64,000 bases of DNA from Chthoniobacterales bacterium (GCA_013821455.1 JACDGS010000010.1:30841-94840), one strand, 5' to 3'. Shown: positions 17,926 to 27,965, counted from the stretch's first letter. Program-made: numbers and translations. The notes: a model not told the origin generated them from the sequence alone.

Positions 17926-18099
17926 TGCCAAAGTTTTTTCACGGCTCGTGCGCGGTTTTGCCGCGCCTTTGCGCGTTTGTTTATGAAAGCCCCGCTCTGC
18001 ACAAGCCCATGCTCGAAACCGATTATGCACTTTTCACCCTTGGGAAAGCAAGGGCTTAGCCTGGTCGGGGCGCCTAACGATTCCGAAAACAAACACTCC

Positions 18100-19314
18100 A
18101 TGAAAAAACTAGCACTTACCACATTCAGCTTCTTCGCACTGACTTTGCTCGGCACCATTTCCCAGGCCGCTTCCGTCCCGATCACGAACGGCACCTTTGA
18201 CGCCACGAATAACACCGCGAACGGCGGCGGGACTCTGGGATTTAATCAATACACCATCTTATATGGCTCCGGAGTCACGGTCTTCGATGCCCTGACCGGT
18301 GCGAACCTCGGAACGGCGAATGTTCCCGGCTTCACCAACGTCGGAAACAACTTCGACGGGGTCCAATACATCGACCCGACGATGTATTTCACCCCCACTG
18401 GAGCGCCCACAACGCAACCGACCGGGAATATCACATTGAATAGCGATGTGCCGAACAAGTCGATCGCCACGAGCCCGGATAACGTTCTTTCCAATACCAA
18501 TGTCGCACCAAACTCGACCTACACGCTGACCCTCGATCTTTACAAGCGCACCGATTTATCGCTGCCTGACACATTCCAAATGCAGCTCTTCGCGGGCGGC
18601 GTGGACTTGGGCGGAACGCTCACGATCGTGATGCCAACCGACACGCAACCCGGCCAGGCAAAGCTGGTGGTCACGACCGGCGCGAGCGTCAGCGGCGGAG
18701 CCCTCTCCGCGCAGCTAAGTGCCGGAGCAACGAACCCCTCCGATCTGCGACAGATTGTTCTTGATAACCTGGCGCTCGACGCGAAAGCGAATGCTTCCAC
18801 GCTCGCACTCACAGATGCTGTGTCGCGCAAGATCCATGGGACCGCCGGCACTTTCGATATCGAGCTACCGCAGAATGGCTCGGGCGTGGAATGCCGCAGC
18901 AGCAATGGCAATCACGAGTTCGTCTTCACCTTCACGAATGGAGTCGTTAGTGGCAATGCCACTCTGAGCGCGCCTGCCGGCGGCAGCATCGCAGGGAGCC
19001 CGACCTTTGCGGGTAACACTATGACCGTAGAGCTCACCGGAGTAACTAACGATCAAACAATCACGGTAACGTTGCACAATGTAACTGACACCTTCTCACA
19101 GGTGCTCCCAGACACAGACATCAGCGCCGGTATGTTGATCGGCGATAGCTCCGGAAACAAGACGGTCGATCTAACCGACTACAATCTCGTCAAGGCCCAA
19201 GTCGGAGCCCCAGTGACCGCGAATAACTTCCGCGAAGACCTGGATGTCAACGGCACAATCACCCACGCCGATGGAAAGATCGTCCGGGTCTATCGTAACA
19301 CCAACCTGCCCTAA
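18100..19314 (+). CDS. Secreted protein with C-terminal dockerin-like EF-hand repeats
   Basis: A 404-residue exported protein starting MKKLALTTFSFFALTLLGT with a clear signal peptide. The N-terminal half resembles carbohydrate-binding or PEP-CTERM-style beta-sandwich proteins (ITNGTFDATNN..). The last ~60 residues contain two calcium-loop-like segments, GDSSGNKTVDLTDYNLV and DLDVNGTITHADGKIV, as in type I dockerins. Verrucomicrobia use such modules on secreted proteins even where no cellulosome exists. The precise function is unknown. It lies 95 bp upstream of another secreted gene. Confidence 0.7.
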   Translation: MKKLALTTFSFFALTLLGTISQAASVPITNGTFDATNNTANGGGTLGFNQYTILYGSGVTVFDALTGANLGTANVPGFTNVGNNFDGVQYIDPTMYFTPTGAPTTQPTGNITLNSDVPNKSIATSPDNVLSNTNVAPNSTYTLTLDLYKRTDLSLPDTFQMQLFAGGVDLGGTLTIVMPTDTQPGQAKLVVTTGASVSGGALSAQLSAGATNPSDLRQIVLDNLALDAKANASTLALTDAVSRKIHGTAGTFDIELPQNGSGVECRSSNGNHEFVFTFTNGVVSGNATLSAPAGGSIAGSPTFAGNTMTVELTGVTNDQTITVTLHNVTDTFSQVLPDTDISAGMLIGDSSGNKTVDLTDYNLVKAQVGAPVTANNFREDLDVNGTITHADGKIVRVYRNTNLP

Positions 19315-19409
19315 ATCTTCCGGTCGAGACCTACTTATCGACAAGAAATACCGACTAAAATCATTAATCCTACTCTTAGCCTAACGAGTATAACACCACC
19401 GTACAACAT

Positions 19410-21478
19410 ATGAAGCGTTATCTAACCCTAATTTTATTGGCGACCGTGATATTTTGTTGCGCCAGGCCTGTCCCTGCCCAAGTCGTTAACTTCGCCCCGC
19501 CGCCCACGGTAAAGAAGTATCCCTTCTATCCCCAGGGCGGCAATTTTTTTGGCGATCTCTTCCCGACCAATTTTGTCGATGTCAATCCAACTTCCGGGAT
19601 ACTCGCCTATAATAATAGTAATTACACCTACAACGGGCACATGGGGATCGACACCGCGATTACTGGTTTTACCGCGCAGGCCATCGGCGTTCCGATTTTC
19701 GCCGCCCTCGATGGAACTGTCATTGAGACGCACGACGGTGAGTTCGACATGAATACAAGCTTCGGCAGCCCGAACCAGGTCTCCAATTTCGTCAAGATCG
19801 ATCACGGCAATGGTCAGACAACGATGTACGATCATATGAGGAAGGGCAGCGTGGCCGTCGTCATGGGACAGCAGGTCACCGCCGGTCAGCAAATTGGCCT
19901 GACCGCGAGCAGCGGTTACAGCACTGCGCCGCATCTGCATCTCCAGTCGGAAGTGAATGGCATGGTCTTCGAGCCTTTCTCCGGCCCAGCCCGGCCAGGT
20001 ATCTCGGGATGGGTTTCGCAACCACCCTTCCGCACCGATATCTATATTGAGCAATTCGTCATCACAGACCAGGACTTATCGACCTTTGCCGGACCTCCGT
20101 TCGATACCACGCGCAAAGGAAGTTTCATCACAGGAGTCAGGACGTTTAATACTTGGTTCCAATTTGCAAACGGTGAAGGAATCAAGAATATCACGGTGAG
20201 CATTCTTCGCCCGAATGGCACCATCGATTTCACTACCACCTCACCTATCAGCGGTTTTCCGCGCAATGGTTATGTGACTTACAATTTCAATCAGAATCTC
20301 GATGTCGTAGGAACCTGGAAGATTCAAGTTAAGGTTAATGGGACAGTCATAGCGGCCGCGCCATTCATGGTCCTTGCGGCCGGCTCTAAAATAGTGAATC
20401 ACGCGCCGGCTGCGATCGAGGCCGTCTTCGATCCTGCGCAGCCGAATTTTGTGACTGCGACTTTCTGCCGCATCACTTCACCAACACTCTTCCTCGACCC
20501 GGACTACGATTTCGTCCGCTACCATTATGTCTGGACAGTTAATGGCGCCGTTGTCCGTAATGTGATGAGCGCAGGAAAGGCCGATGCCATTCCCAATAAC
20601 CTCGGACATCCGGGCGATGTGCTTACGTGCGTTGTCACGCCGAGTGACGGGACCGCGAATGGTCCTGCCACAACAGTTACTACCGCCGTGGCGAGCCCCC
20701 AAATCCTACTCAACATCTCTACCCGACTCAACGTGCTGACAGGAGAGAATGTCCTCATCGGCGGCTTCATTATTACCGGAAACGACCCCAAGAAGGTCAT
20801 CGTGCGTGCTTTGGGTCCCTCCCTGACGAATCAGGGAGTTAGCGGCGTGCTCGCCAATCCAGTGCTGGAATTACACAAGCCCGACGGCTCGGTCATAACT
20901 AACGACAATTGGAAATCACCCAGGAAACCGCGATCATTGCTAGCACTGTTCCTCCCCCTAATAACCTCGAATCCGCCATCGTCGCCACGCTCGCCCCAGG
21001 GAGTTACACTGCGATCGTGAGCGGAAAGAATGGCGGCACCGGGGTAGGCTTGATTGAGGTCTATGACTTGGATCACAACATCGGCGCGCTCGGCAACATT
21101 TCGACGCGAGGCTTTGTCGATACGGGTGATAACGCGCTCATCGGCGGATTCATTATCGGCAATGGCCCCGATGGGACGACAGCCAACGTCCTCGTGCGCG
21201 CGCTCGGGCCAAGTCTTACTCAGGCTGGTGTTACTAATGCGTTACAGGATCCAATTCTGGAGTTACACGACGCTGACGGAAACCTGCTCAAGACTAACGA
21301 TAATTGGATGGCGACCCAGAAAGCCGCGATTGAAGCAACGGGCGCGCCGCCGACGAACGACAAAGAATCCGCGATCGTGGATACGATTCCGCCAGGAAGT
21401 TATACCGCGATCGTCCGCGGGAAAAATGGCGGCACTGGAGTTGGGCTGGTGGAGGTTTACAATCTGCCGCCAGAGTAG
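19410..21478 (+). pseudogene. Secreted M23-type peptidase with two C-terminal repeats, frameshifted
   Basis: The N-terminal signal peptide (MKRYLTLILLATVIFCCA) is followed by a lysostaphin/LytM-like M23 domain: NGHMGIDTAI, VKIDHGNGQTTMYDHM, SSGYSTAPHLHLQSE, which supply the zinc ligands. A linker follows, then two ~125-residue repeats beginning near 20711 and 21092 with the shared pattern NISTR..IGGFII..VRALGPSLT..LELH..DG..NDNW..SAIV..PGSYTAIV.GKNGGTGVGL. In copy 1 the frame is lost just after NDNW (about 20912-20918), where one base appears missing compared with copy 2. The downstream frame stays intact to 21478. This may be a recent inactivation or a sequencing error, since both parts are otherwise well conserved. 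Confidence 0.83.
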
Positions 21479-21494
21479 CGACTGATCGAATTCG

Positions 21495-21950
21495 TTAGGC
21501 AGCCGCGGCCGCGCGCTGGCGATCAAGGTAAACTTTGCAGATGCCTTTGATTCGCGTGAGCACGTAGTAGGTCGTCTGGCTGCGGACCCTGACGAGTTCC
21601 GCGCCGACGATCCGAGTCACAAAGTCGCTCGGGAGATCGAGGATTTCCTGCGGCGTCGCGCCGTCGAGTCCTTTGCACAAGATAGACGTCATGGCGCGGG
21701 TGAGCGTTTGCACTTCGGGACCGAGGCTCATGCGCAGATGCGCGCGGCCTTCTTTATCGACCTGCAGGTAAACGCCAACCTTATCCGCGCATTCCTCGTC
21801 TTTGCGCACATCTTCGAGATCGAACTTCTCGTTAGGCCGCGGTTCCTGCCTGGGCGCGCTCTCGGCATAGTTCACGAGCGTCTCGCGACGCTCGACTTCG
21901 GGCAGTGTCTCGAATAGTTCGATGATGTTATTCAGCTTCGGCGGATACAT
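21495..21950 (-). CDS. SufE-family sulfur acceptor protein
   Basis: About 151 residues from ATG 21950 (MYPPKLNNIIELFETLP). SufE accepts persulfide sulfur from the SufS cysteine desulfurase for iron-sulfur assembly. The probable acceptor cysteine is in KDEECADKVGVYLQVD, in place of the usual GCQSxVW. The later helix TRAMTSILCKGLDGATPQEI is typical of the fold. The stop TAA lies in a 9-mer (21492-21500). A two-domain sulfurtransferase is the next gene upstream on the same strand, fitting a sulfur-transfer role. The atypical cysteine context makes this a divergent member. Confidence 0.78.
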   Translation of the reverse strand: MYPPKLNNIIELFETLPEVERRETLVNYAESAPRQEPRPNEKFDLEDVRKDEECADKVGVYLQVDKEGRAHLRMSLGPEVQTLTRAMTSILCKGLDGATPQEILDLPSDFVTRIVGAELVRVRSQTTYYVLTRIKGICKVYLDRQRAAAAA

Positions 21951-22098
21951 CGGAAAAACTTCCACAGATTTGAAAGCCCGGCCTCGCAATTTTCATTGCT
22001 CGTTACGGCACCGATTTTCACACATTGATGAAGGGAACGTCGGGCGCCGGAACGGGTCCTCCCCAATCTGGGTCAATCTGCGTAATCTGTGGACGAAA

Positions 22099-22965
22099 CT
22101 AACTGCTCTTCTCGATCGGCGCGCCGACTTTGTTGCCCCACTCCGTCCAGGAGCCGTCGTAGTTGCGCACATTGTCGAGGCCCAGGAGATAAGTCAGGAC
22201 AAACCAGGTATGACTCGAACGTTCACCGATGCGGCAGTAAACTACCGTATCGACGTCCGGTCTTACGCCCGCGTCTTCAAAGTAAATCTTTGCTAACTCA
22301 GGCGCTGACTTAAAGGTGTTGTCATCCTTCGTCGCCGTCTTCCAAGGGACACTCTTAGCGCCTGGGATATGTCCGCCACGCAGGACACCTTCCTGCGGAT
22401 ACTCCGCCATGTGAGTGATCTCGCCTTTAAATTCGCCCGGCGAACGCACGTCGATGAGCGGCTTCTTCGCTTTGCTTTGCGCGAGCGCTTCATCGGCAAA
22501 GGCGCGAATCTCCTTATCGCGCCGTTCGTTAGGCACAGGATAATCACTCGCCGGGTATTTGGCCACTTCGCGCGTCATAGGCCGGTTCTCGGCTTTCCAC
22601 TTATCGCGGCCGCCATTCAGAACTTTCACGTTCTTGTGACCGAACAAACGAAAAGCCCAGAGCGCGTAGCAAGCCCACCAGTTGGCTTTGTCGCCATAAA
22701 AGATACAGGTCGTGTCCGGCCCGATGCCGTTGCGGCGGCATAGCTCCGCGAACTTATCCGGCGCGATATAGTCGCGAATGACTGCGTCCTGTAAGTCGGA
22801 ACGCCAATCGATATGCACCGCTCCCGGGATGTGGCCGGTATCGTAGAGAAGGATGTCTTCGTTCGATTCGACGATGCGAATGCTTTTGTCGCTGAGATGC
22901 TGCTCGAGCCAATCCGTTTCCACCAGCGCTTCCGGGTGCGCGTATTCCGTAGGATAAGTGTTCAT
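22099..22965 (-). CDS. Two-domain thiosulfate sulfurtransferase (rhodanese)
   Basis: 288 residues with tandem rhodanese domains. The N-terminal one ([19 protein letters not shown]..) lacks the active cysteine loop. The C-terminal one has [25 protein letters not shown] and the active loop [11 protein letters not shown]. The CRxGxR loop with a following Ser is typical of thiosulfate rather than mercaptopyruvate transferases (CGxGVT). It moves sulfane sulfur to cyanide or protein thiols. The neighbour SufE suggests a link to sulfur trafficking. The 9-mer at 22526 is read as V-P-N-E-R in the interdomain linker. Confidence 0.9.
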   Translation of the reverse strand: MNTYPTEYAHPEALVETDWLEQHLSDKSIRIVESNEDILLYDTGHIPGAVHIDWRSDLQDAVIRDYIAPDKFAELCRRNGIGPDTTCIFYGDKANWWACYALWAFRLFGHKNVKVLNGGRDKWKAENRPMTREVAKYPASDYPVPNERRDKEIRAFADEALAQSKAKKPLIDVRSPGEFKGEITHMAEYPQEGVLRGGHIPGAKSVPWKTATKDDNTFKSAPELAKIYFEDAGVRPDVDTVVYCRIGERSSHTWFVLTYLLGLDNVRNYDGSWTEWGNKVGAPIEKSS

Positions 22966-23061
22966 GCAGGAATGATCGACCGGTCAGTCGCCGCCGCAAC
23001 CGAACTCCGAATCGATATGTCTCCGAGCAGGGCCGGAGGGCGCTCCGGACTCCTTTACTCG

Positions 23062-23460
23062 TTAGGTTAACGCGATGGCTTTGAACGAGCTGACCACATC
23101 GTCCGGACCCGCTTCGGTGAAGAAGCTTTCGTAGAAGCCGGGGCCGAGATCCCAGTGATCGCCCTTGTAATGATCGTCGCGATAGAAACGCCAAACGCCG
23201 CTGACCACGATGAGCGAGCTGATGCGATCGTTCCAAAAATCGCCCAGGAAATGGAAGCTCAGGTTGGTGCGGGCGTAGGCGCCGCGGAAGCCGGCGTGAT
23301 CGTAGATGATCACCTCGGGTAGCTGGAGGTTGCCGGCCACCGGGGGTGCATCGGCTTTGCCGACCGCGGACGCGTGGTAGCGAAACGGCTCCACAATCCA
23401 CTTCGTGTCGATGATCGCGCCATTCTCTGGCGATAGTTCGGTTTTGAATACTTGTCTCAT
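23062..23460 (-). CDS. Beta/gamma-crystallin-fold protein
   Basis: 132 residues. The second half holds the Greek-key signature twice: VIIYDHAGFRGAYARTNLSF with NDRISSLIV, and WRFYRDDHYKGDHWDLGPGFY with VVSSFKAI. Microbial members often bind calcium in the N/D-x-x-S/S sites; NDRISS and DDVVSS look competent. No signal peptide is apparent. Its role in the cell is unknown. It is separated from its neighbours by ~75-130 bp, so it is probably a single-gene unit. Confidence 0.8.
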   Translation of the reverse strand: MRQVFKTELSPENGAIIDTKWIVEPFRYHASAVGKADAPPVAGNLQLPEVIIYDHAGFRGAYARTNLSFHFLGDFWNDRISSLIVVSGVWRFYRDDHYKGDHWDLGPGFYESFFTEAGPDDVVSSFKAIALT

Positions 23461-23534
23461 AAGCGGGGTTTGTTTTTCTCAGTTGAACAGGTGATCTCGC
23501 GCCTGTCGAGTCGGTTCTTTCTCTAACCAAAAAG

Positions 23535-24569
23535 TTACAAGCCGTGTTCGCGATTGGTGGAACGCAGCCGGATCGTTTTGCTTTGCAGGTCGTGATTGGC
23601 GCGAATGAAACGCACGGTTTTGCTTTTCGCGCGCATCAGGACGGAATGGGTGATCGCGTTGGGACCTTGCGCCTTCACGCCGGGTAATAGTGCGCTATCG
23701 CTGATGCCGGTCGCGCAGAAGATGATGTTCTTTCCGTTCGCGAGATCGTCGGCGAAGAAGACCCGGCCAAGGTCGGCTTCGTGGCCGTTGGTAATGAGTT
23801 CGTCGCGTTCGTTTTCATCGCGCGGCCACATCATGCACTGCATGTCGCCGCCGAGGCATTTGATGCCGGCCGCGGCGAGGACCGCTTCGGGCGCGCCGCC
23901 GATGCCGACATACAAATCTATCCCGCTATCCGGATAGGCCGGCGCCATGGCGGCGGCAATATCGCCGTCGCTGATCATGCGCAGCGAGGAACCGACCCGG
24001 CGGATTTCGGCGACGATTTTCTTGTGGCGTGGACGGTCGAGCATCATCACGACCACGTCCTGGACGCGTTTGTTAAGGGCTCGAGCCACGGTGATGAGCG
24101 TTTCCTCGATGGGACTTTCGAGCTTGAGGGTTTCAATCCCCGCGATCTTCATACTGCGGATGACGGCGGGTCCGTAGGCCAGCTTCATCATGTAGAACGA
24201 AGGAATATCGCGCAGCGCAACTTTCACTCCTTTTTCCGGGCTGGCTGCCGCGATACAGGCGATGGAGTTTGGCATCCCCTTCGAAATGTTTGTGGTGCCA
24301 TCGATCGGGTCGAGCGCGATGTCGAACTGCGGCGCACCCGGCAGCCACATGCCGAGTTGTTCGCCTTTGAAAATGCCGGGCGCGTCGTCCTTGATTCCCT
24401 CGCCGATGACGACTTCGCCGCAGATGTTCATAAGATCGAACATCCCGCGAATGGCATCGCAGGCCGCGGCGTCAGCTTTTTCTTTTTCGCCGCGACCAAG
24501 CCAGGCGAGCGCGTTCAAGGCGGCGGCTTCCGTGGCGCGGACAAAATCGAATTCGATGATGCGCTCCAT
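23535..24569 (-). CDS. glpX: Class II fructose-1,6-bisphosphatase
   Basis: About 344 residues from ATG 24569 (MERIIEFDFVRATEAAALN). It hydrolyses fructose-1,6-bisphosphate in gluconeogenesis. Metal- and phosphate-binding motifs are present: GEVVIGEGIKDDAP, DPIDGTTN, and GIGGAPEAVLAAAGIKCLGG. Length and order match GlpX throughout, with a short extra C-terminal tail rich in basic residues. It may act with the pentose and gluconeogenic pathways; no partner gene is adjacent. Confidence 0.93.
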   Translation of the reverse strand: MERIIEFDFVRATEAAALNALAWLGRGEKEKADAAACDAIRGMFDLMNICGEVVIGEGIKDDAPGIFKGEQLGMWLPGAPQFDIALDPIDGTTNISKGMPNSIACIAAASPEKGVKVALRDIPSFYMMKLAYGPAVIRSMKIAGIETLKLESPIEETLITVARALNKRVQDVVVMMLDRPRHKKIVAEIRRVGSSLRMISDGDIAAAMAPAYPDSGIDLYVGIGGAPEAVLAAAGIKCLGGDMQCMMWPRDENERDELITNGHEADLGRVFFADDLANGKNIIFCATGISDSALLPGVKAQGPNAITHSVLMRAKSKTVRFIRANHDLQSKTIRLRSTNREHGL

Positions 24570-24657
24570 GTCGTCATAATTTTGTTTCAGGATGCGCATC
24601 GAGCCGAGACGTTCGCAAAGTTCGCCGCGCGTGACAAGCGCCAGGGTTCGTTAGGCG

Positions 24658-24758
24658 GAAGAAATAGACAGGATTTACAGGATTATCAGGATTGGGAAGC
24701 CGAAGTTGTACGACCTCTCTTCAATCCAGTAAATCCTGTTAATCCTGTCTATTTCTTC
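24658..24758. repeat. Inverted repeat built from CAGGATTTACAGGATT units
   Basis: Left arm GAAATAGACAGGATTTACAGG.. (24661 on) and right arm ..AATCCTGTTAATCCTGTCTATTTC (to 24756) pair over about 35 bp with small offsets. The right arm runs into the last codons of the S9 peptidase gene. It is AT-richer than its surroundings and probably a mobile intergenic repeat; it could act as a terminator for the peptidase gene. Confidence 0.75.
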
Positions 24759-26953
24759 TCTGGCGGTTTTGCTTTCGCGGAGACTTCGCCTTTCGCTGCG
24801 ACTTCGTATTCCGGTTTGGCGACGCCGAGGAGCCAGTGATCGAACCATCCTACAATGTGTTCGAGCCGCTCGATCCGATGCCATGGCTGGCCGCTGCGTG
24901 AGAGCTCGTGCGTTTCGTCGGGAAACTTCACCATCACCGTGGGAATCTTGCGGAACTTAAGCGCGCGAAACATCTGCTCGCCGCCCGCGCCCGGAGGAGT
25001 TCGCGTATCGCTTTCGCCCAGGACAAGCATGAGGGGCGTCTTCACGTTGTTGATATACGTGATCGGCGAACGCGCCTTGTAATCGCCTTCCGCATCGAGG
25101 AACGGCGGCGTCTTAAACCAGGTCGGGTGGAAAAGAGTGAAGTCCGCGGTGTACCACCAATCGGCCCAACTCGCGACGTCGCGCTGCGTGACCGCGGCGG
25201 CGAAACGATCGGTGTGGCTGACGACCCAATTGGTCAGCAATCCGCCGCCGCTGCCGCCGGTCACGCCGAGTTTTTTCGTGTCCATACCGCCGCGCCTAAC
25301 GAGTTCGTCCACGCCGGCCATGAGGTCCTTGAAATCGTCGCCGGGATATTTGTATTGGATGATGTTGCCAAAAGCCTGGCCGTAGCTCGTGCTTCCGCGC
25401 GGATTCGGATAGAGCACGATGTAGCCTTTCGCGGCCATCCATTGGAATTCGTGCTCGAAAATGTAGCCGTAAGCCGCGTGCGGTCCGCCGTGGATGTTGA
25501 GAATGAGCGGATACTTTTTTGTTGGATCGAACGCGGGCGGCTTTTGGACCCAGCACTGGATGCGTTTTCCATCGAAACTTTCGTATCAGATTTCTTCCGG
25601 CTGCGTGAGATTGAGTTGATCGAAGAGCTTGTCGTTGGCGTGCGTCAGTTGCCGCGCTGATGCGCCCGCTTGATCGAAGCAAAAAAGATCGTTGATGCGC
25701 GTGGGCGTGGAAATGAGGCAAACGATTTTGCTTCCATCCGCCGACGCGGAATAGCGCAACACGGCCTGCTTGCCATGAGTAAGAGGATTCACGCCGCCGC
25801 CCGCAACATCGAAAGAAGCGAGCTGCGTCTCCCCTTCCTTCGCATAAATCTCGAGAATGCTTTTGCCATCGGGGGACCAAATGGGAGTGTTGCCGCCGAG
25901 ACCGCGCGGAGCGGCGTTGTCCCCGAAAACGTTCGCGCCGGCGTCGTAATCGAAAGCACTCGTTAGGTTGTGCGGCTGTCCGTTAGGCGTGAGATCGAGC
26001 GTCCAGAGATCGGGCTCGCTGTAGGAATTTACCGGCTCATTCGCGGAGGCGATGAAGGCGACGCTCTTGCCGTCTGGGCTGAGCGCGAGCGGACCGGTGC
26101 CCATGGGAATGGTAAGGAGCCGCTTCGCGTCCCCGCCCTTCGCTGGCACGAGATAAAGCTCAGTCTTCGGCAGCTCGTAGTACGGCTCATCGACATGGAG
26201 CGAAGTGAAATAAATTTGCGCACCGTCCTTCGACCAAAAGGCGTCGCCCTCGTCGAAGTGGCCGTTGGTGAGCTGACGCGGCTCCGGTTTTTCGTCGGCG
26301 TTTTGCGGGACTTGGATGACCCAAAGATGCTGCGGCCGTTTCGGGTCGAGATAACCTTCGTCGTTCTCGCGATACACGGCCTGAGTGACGACGTGGACGT
26401 CGCTTTCGTGCTCGTCCTCTTCGGCTTTTGCGCCACTTTTTTTCTTCGCCTGCTTCGCCAGATCGTCGGCGTTGGAGCTGTCGCCGAAGACAATCCACTT
26501 TCCATCCGGCGACCACTTCGGATCGCTCGCACCTTTCGGCAAATCGGTAAACGAAAACGCTTCGCCGCCAGCCAAAGGCAAAAGACAAAGCTGCGGCGGT
26601 TGCGGCTTGCCATCCTTCTCCGTCGCGCGGCTAAAGACGAGGAATTTTCCATCCGGCGACCAGCGCGCGCCGCCGTCATGCGGGCCGTGCGTAAGTTGGC
26701 GCGGCGGCTCGCTCGCATCCGTCGGCACCAGCCAGAGCGAAGTGTCGTAGCCGAGTTTCTTCTCGTTCACCGTGACGCGCACGAAGGCCACACGGGAGCC
26801 ATCCGGCGAGACCTGCGGATCGCCGATCCAGACGAAATCGAAGAGGTCCTTCTCGGTGATGTTGCGCTTCTTCTCCACGGCGGCGCGATCGTTAGGCACG
26901 ATCGTTAGGCAAAGAGCGAGGAAGAGGGCGATCCGCAAGATTCGGTGCGACAT
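24749..26953 (-). pseudogene. S9-family prolyl oligopeptidase-type peptidase with an in-frame TGA
   Basis: From ATG 26953 (MSHRILRIALFLALCLTIVP, a signal peptide) comes a beta-propeller with WSPDGK-type repeats, then a catalytic alpha/beta-hydrolase domain. The nucleophile is in [14 protein letters not shown], the Asp in [10 protein letters not shown] and the His in [10 protein letters not shown]. One TGA at 25586-25588 interrupts the otherwise perfect frame, between ..LTQPEEI and [10 protein letters not shown] at the propeller-hydrolase boundary. Nothing else is damaged, so this is one nonsense change (from TGG or CGA, for example) or an error. The organism has selenocysteine machinery, but no GGUCU-loop hairpin follows this TGA, so Sec decoding is unlikely. 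Without the stop it would be about 734 residues, normal for S9. Confidence 0.88.
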
Positions 26954-26992
26954 GGGTGAAGCTGACACTTGCGACGGAGCGCGCAATTTCGC

Positions 26993-27145
26993 CCGGGTAG
27001 CGCATGCGTCTCGCGTGCTGGCGACGGTGTGTCACCGTCGCGAACTTTTTGTGCAGGAACCGAACCGTCGTTAGGCTGCCGCGCAAAGAAAAGTTCGTCG
27101 CGCTGGAACAGCGCGACCAGCACGCGAGACGCATGCGCTACCCGG
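26993..27145. repeat. MITE-like palindromic element, copy 2
   Basis: A 153-bp element with perfect 29-bp inverted ends (26993-27021 and 27117-27145; core GCGCATGCGTCTCGCGTGCT). Two inner hairpins are GCGACGGTG/CACCGTCGC (about 27021-27041) and GTCGCGCTG/CAGCGCGAC. The ends match the element at 2517-2634. It carries a 9-mer copy (27068-27076) in its centre and lies in the gap between the S9 peptidase start and the TonB-C lipoprotein stop. Confidence 0.87.
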
Positions 27146-27178
27146 ACCGCCGTGGCTTGTTTGACGCCGTGGCGCAAT

Positions 27179-27202
27179 CGTTAGGCAGACGGTTGCCTAA
27201 CG
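27179..27202. terminator. Hairpin made of two inverted 9-mer copies
   Basis: CGTTAGGC (27179-27186), 8-nt loop, GCCTAACG (27195-27202): an 8-bp perfect stem. The stop TAG of the TonB-C lipoprotein gene (27197-27199) lies in the second arm. Inverted uptake-sequence pairs acting as terminators are known in Neisseria; here the role is inferred from position. There is no T-run, so termination strength is doubtful. Confidence 0.55.
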
Positions 27203-27622
27203 TTTCTTCGCCGTTGGAGAGGGAGCTGGCTCGGGATTTTGGTAGATGGTAAAACTCTCTTCGCAGGAAATGAAATGTTTGTTCTCTTTCTGCAGAATAG
27301 CTCCCGGGATCGGTGGGAGCCGGAGCCGCTCTACGGCTGCGCGGGCAATCCTTTCATCTGCGGGTCCTGCATCGTTCGAGACGATTTTAAGATTGCGAAC
27401 GTGACCACCGCTGGCACTTGCCTCGAAGGTCAGCTTGACCGTTCCAACCGTGCGCTTCTGATCCGCCGCCACCATGCGATACCAGATCGGGCCGAGCCGA
27501 TCTTCCATCACTTTAGTGTATCCAGCCGTCGTGGGCGGAGTGCCTTTCGGCAATGTCGGGACATTGCTACACGCCGACATGGCGAGGGCGGCGCCGAGGA
27601 GAACGAAGCTGGGGAATCGCAT
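27197..27622 (-). CDS. Lipoprotein with TonB C-terminal-like domain
   Basis: About 141 residues from ATG 27622 (MRFPSFVLLGAALAMSACSN), a lipoprotein signal with the lipidated cysteine in MSAC. The rest resembles a TonB C-terminal domain: GTVKLTFEASASGGHVRNLKI followed by A-rich helix RIARAAVERLRLPPIP. It lacks a membrane anchor helix and proline-rich spacer, so it is not a canonical energy transducer. Small TonB-C lipoproteins are frequent in Verrucomicrobia; their function is unclear. The sequence ends in KKR-TAG, the stop lying in a 9-mer variant. Confidence 0.72.
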   Translation of the reverse strand: MRFPSFVLLGAALAMSACSNVPTLPKGTPPTTAGYTKVMEDRLGPIWYRMVAADQKRTVGTVKLTFEASASGGHVRNLKIVSNDAGPADERIARAAVERLRLPPIPGAILQKENKHFISCEESFTIYQNPEPAPSPTAKKR

Positions 27623-27707
27623 TGAACTCCGTACGCTAAAATTCCGCTGCTTCTCCGCCAATCTTTTTGTTGCACGCCGCGCGCGCGGGCCCTTACTCTC
27701 CAGCCGC

Positions 27708-27917
27708 ATGTTTCGCTTGCTTCCGCTCGTTGCGCTCGCCGGTTTGCTCTTCGTCTTCAACGCCTGTGAACGGCACCACGTGGGCGAGCTGCCCGAGGTG
27801 CAAAGGGAACATCTCCATCCGCTCGATTCCGCCGCGGCGGAGACGAAGGCGAGCGAACCGACGCCGCCGCCTACCTCGCCAACGCCGGCGAATTTTTTCC
27901 CTAACGAAAAGCCCTAA
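27708..27917 (+). CDS. Small proline-rich lipoprotein of unknown function
   Basis: 69 residues: MFRLLPLVALAGLLFVFNAC gives a lipoprotein signal with lipobox FNAC, then a His/Glu-rich segment and a proline-threonine tail. It is divergent from the TonB-C lipoprotein, with starts ~85 bp apart. It ends CCC TAA CGA, a one-base variant of the 9-mer. I recognise no domain; a surface or periplasmic lipoprotein is all that can be said. Confidence 0.65.
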   Translation: MFRLLPLVALAGLLFVFNACERHHVGELPEVQREHLHPLDSAAAETKASEPTPPPTSPTPANFFPNEKP

Positions 27918-27965
27918 CGATGGCGGCCAGCGCCATTTTCGATTAGCCTAACGAGAAGCAACGCC

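Noticed and set aside
25540..25588. Selenocysteine in the S9 peptidase
   Set aside because: No stem with a GGUCU-type loop follows the TGA, and S9 peptidases are not known selenoproteins.
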